NCBI GenBank assembly: GCA_016200725.1
Contig: JACQEE010000229.1
Span: 1 to 13,074, forward strand
DNA length: 13,074 nt
From: Chloroflexota bacterium
Lineage (GTDB): Bacteria > Chloroflexota > Dehalococcoidia > SHYB01
Direction of reading: 5' to 3'
Part shown: positions 12,553 to 13,074 of the stretch, piece by piece
How positions within the stretch are numbered: position 1 is the first letter of the stretch
Layout of the letters: each line of letters begins with the position of its first letter
Position numbers and translations under genes: made by a program
The notes under the pieces: model-generated
Seen by the model: the letters and a program-made list of their open reading frames with translations, nothing else
Database searches by the model: none
Told to the model about the DNA's origin: nothing

Positions 12553-12816
12553 CGAGCAAGGGACTGAAACAGGTATATTATTGCCGTTTTCTTCGCCAAC
12601 ATCCGACCTTTCCTCGTACGCCACGAAAGCCGACTTGGCGAGGCTAACATCGTGCGTCAATCGGATGGTGTCTGTGCTCCAGGGCCTTTATGGATCATTC
12701 TACGTATCCAATTGCTGACGCGCCGCCGACCCCGTAAATCAGGCGTGGTGTGTCAAATACGCAATCGCCTTTCGTTTGACAGGCGTGGCATTCTGCGCAA
12801 GGCGAACGGAGCGCGC
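12553..12816. other. 264-nt intergenic region without a recognised gene
   Basis: No credible ORF, tRNA or terminator is seen. Near the right end TGTCAAA (12751-12757) and TTTGACA (12775-12781) form a 7-bp inverted repeat with a 17-nt spacer, and AGGCGTGG occurs twice (12741-12748 and 12781-12788). TTGACA (12776-12781) is a perfect -35 hexamer, but no good -10 lies 16-18 nt downstream. These may form the control region of the MaoC-like gene. Confidence 0.5.
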
Positions 12817-13074
12817 ATGGTTGACCTGAGCAAATATCCGGAGACCTACGTTGGCAAGGACTGCGGCCGCAAGGACTTCACGGTCGACGACGCATTGCTC
12901 AACGACTTCACCGGCGGCCTCCAGCTCGACGCCGCCTGGTACCGCGAGCGGTCGCCCTACCCCAAGCCGCTTGCCCCGTCGCTGCTCCTTGCCTCCTTCG
13001 AGGAGCGCATGAGTGGCGGCGCCTTCTTCCGCAACACGTTCGGCACGCTCTGGATGCGCCAACTCTGGTCGTTC
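12817..13074 (+). CDS. MaoC-like acyl dehydratase (3' partial)
   Basis: The frame is open from ATG 12817 to the window end, 86 residues with no stop. The N-terminus MVDLSKYPETYVGKDCGRKD, then FTVDDALLNDFTGGLQLDAA, and PLAPSLLLASFEERM resemble the N-terminal half of MaoC/hot-dog-fold hydratases (enoyl-CoA hydratase 2 type), which hydrate 2-enoyl-CoA thioesters. The catalytic D-X4-H motif would lie beyond or near the window edge and cannot be checked. GGAG at 12808-12811 precedes the start by 5 nt. Its location after a thiolase and a synthase-like gene fits an acyl-CoA degradation neighbourhood, although a small gene and a 264-nt gap separate them. Confidence 0.72.
   Translation, partial: MVDLSKYPETYVGKDCGRKDFTVDDALLNDFTGGLQLDAAWYRERSPYPKPLAPSLLLASFEERMSGGAFFRNTFGTLWMRQLWSF

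Noticed and set aside
1..13074. CRISPR arrays, tRNA, rRNA, insertion sequences or phage integration sites
   Set aside because: No regularly spaced repeats, cloverleaf sequences, transposase-like proteins or attachment-site duplications were seen by reading; a covariance search was not possible.

Overview
The window is about 13 kb of high-GC bacterial DNA. It starts in a conserved translation locus (nusG-rplK-rplA-rplJ-rplL) and passes into an accessory metabolic region. Dense coding, frequent GTG starts, strong GGAGG ribosome binding sites, and the pairing of an HMG-CoA-synthase-like/DUF35 fusion with an SCP-x-type thiolase next to a MaoC-like gene would fit an uncultured Chloroflexota lineage (Dehalococcoidia/SAR202-like). 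That assignment is inference; no 16S or lineage marker is present.

Layout. 1-2993 (+): nusG (start lies off the left edge), rplK, rplA, an L10-type mRNA leader with an intrinsic terminator used as an attenuator, rplJ, rplL, then a strong terminator. rpoB/rpoC do not follow rplL as they do in many bacteria. 3163-3801 (+): an HD-domain protein resembling the diiron oxygenase PhnZ, converging on 3815-5050 (-), a MEMO1-family protein (AmmeMemoRadiSam protein B) with an N-terminal extension. 5157-5876 (+): radC, divergent from the MEMO gene across a short intergenic region with a near-consensus promoter and a perfect 10-bp inverted repeat. 5960-6166 (+): a small zinc-ribbon protein. 6260-7018 (+): a short-chain dehydrogenase.

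7060-9538 (-) is a likely co-transcribed set, read right to left: a small cupin, a VOC-fold protein, an EthD-like dimeric alpha/beta-barrel protein, a peroxiredoxin-like protein, and an internally deleted PhnB-type VOC protein. The peroxiredoxin is the main discovery. Its reading frame is interrupted only by a TGA exactly where the first Cys of the CPYC redox motif belongs, and a SECIS-like hairpin with a GGUC loop lies 23 nt downstream. It is therefore read as a selenoprotein (Sec90) and not as two broken ORFs. Its GTG start overlaps the stop of the EthD-like gene.

9670-12302 (+): an HMG-CoA-synthase-like protein fused to a DUF35 zinc-ribbon/OB domain, followed 32 nt later by an SCP-x-type thiolase. 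These are the components of the archaeal thiolase/HMGCS/DUF35 channelling complex, but the synthase-like subunit lacks the catalytic Cys and His while the thiolase keeps its full active site. After a terminator come a 49-residue conserved-looking small protein with a C10 tract in its leader (12403-12552), a 264-nt gap, and the 5' part of a MaoC-like gene running off the right edge (12817-13074).

A dispersed palindromic repeat occurs twice (1860-1892 and 8736-8771). One copy lies inside the L10 leader, between the conserved ribosomal-protein-binding fold and the attenuator.
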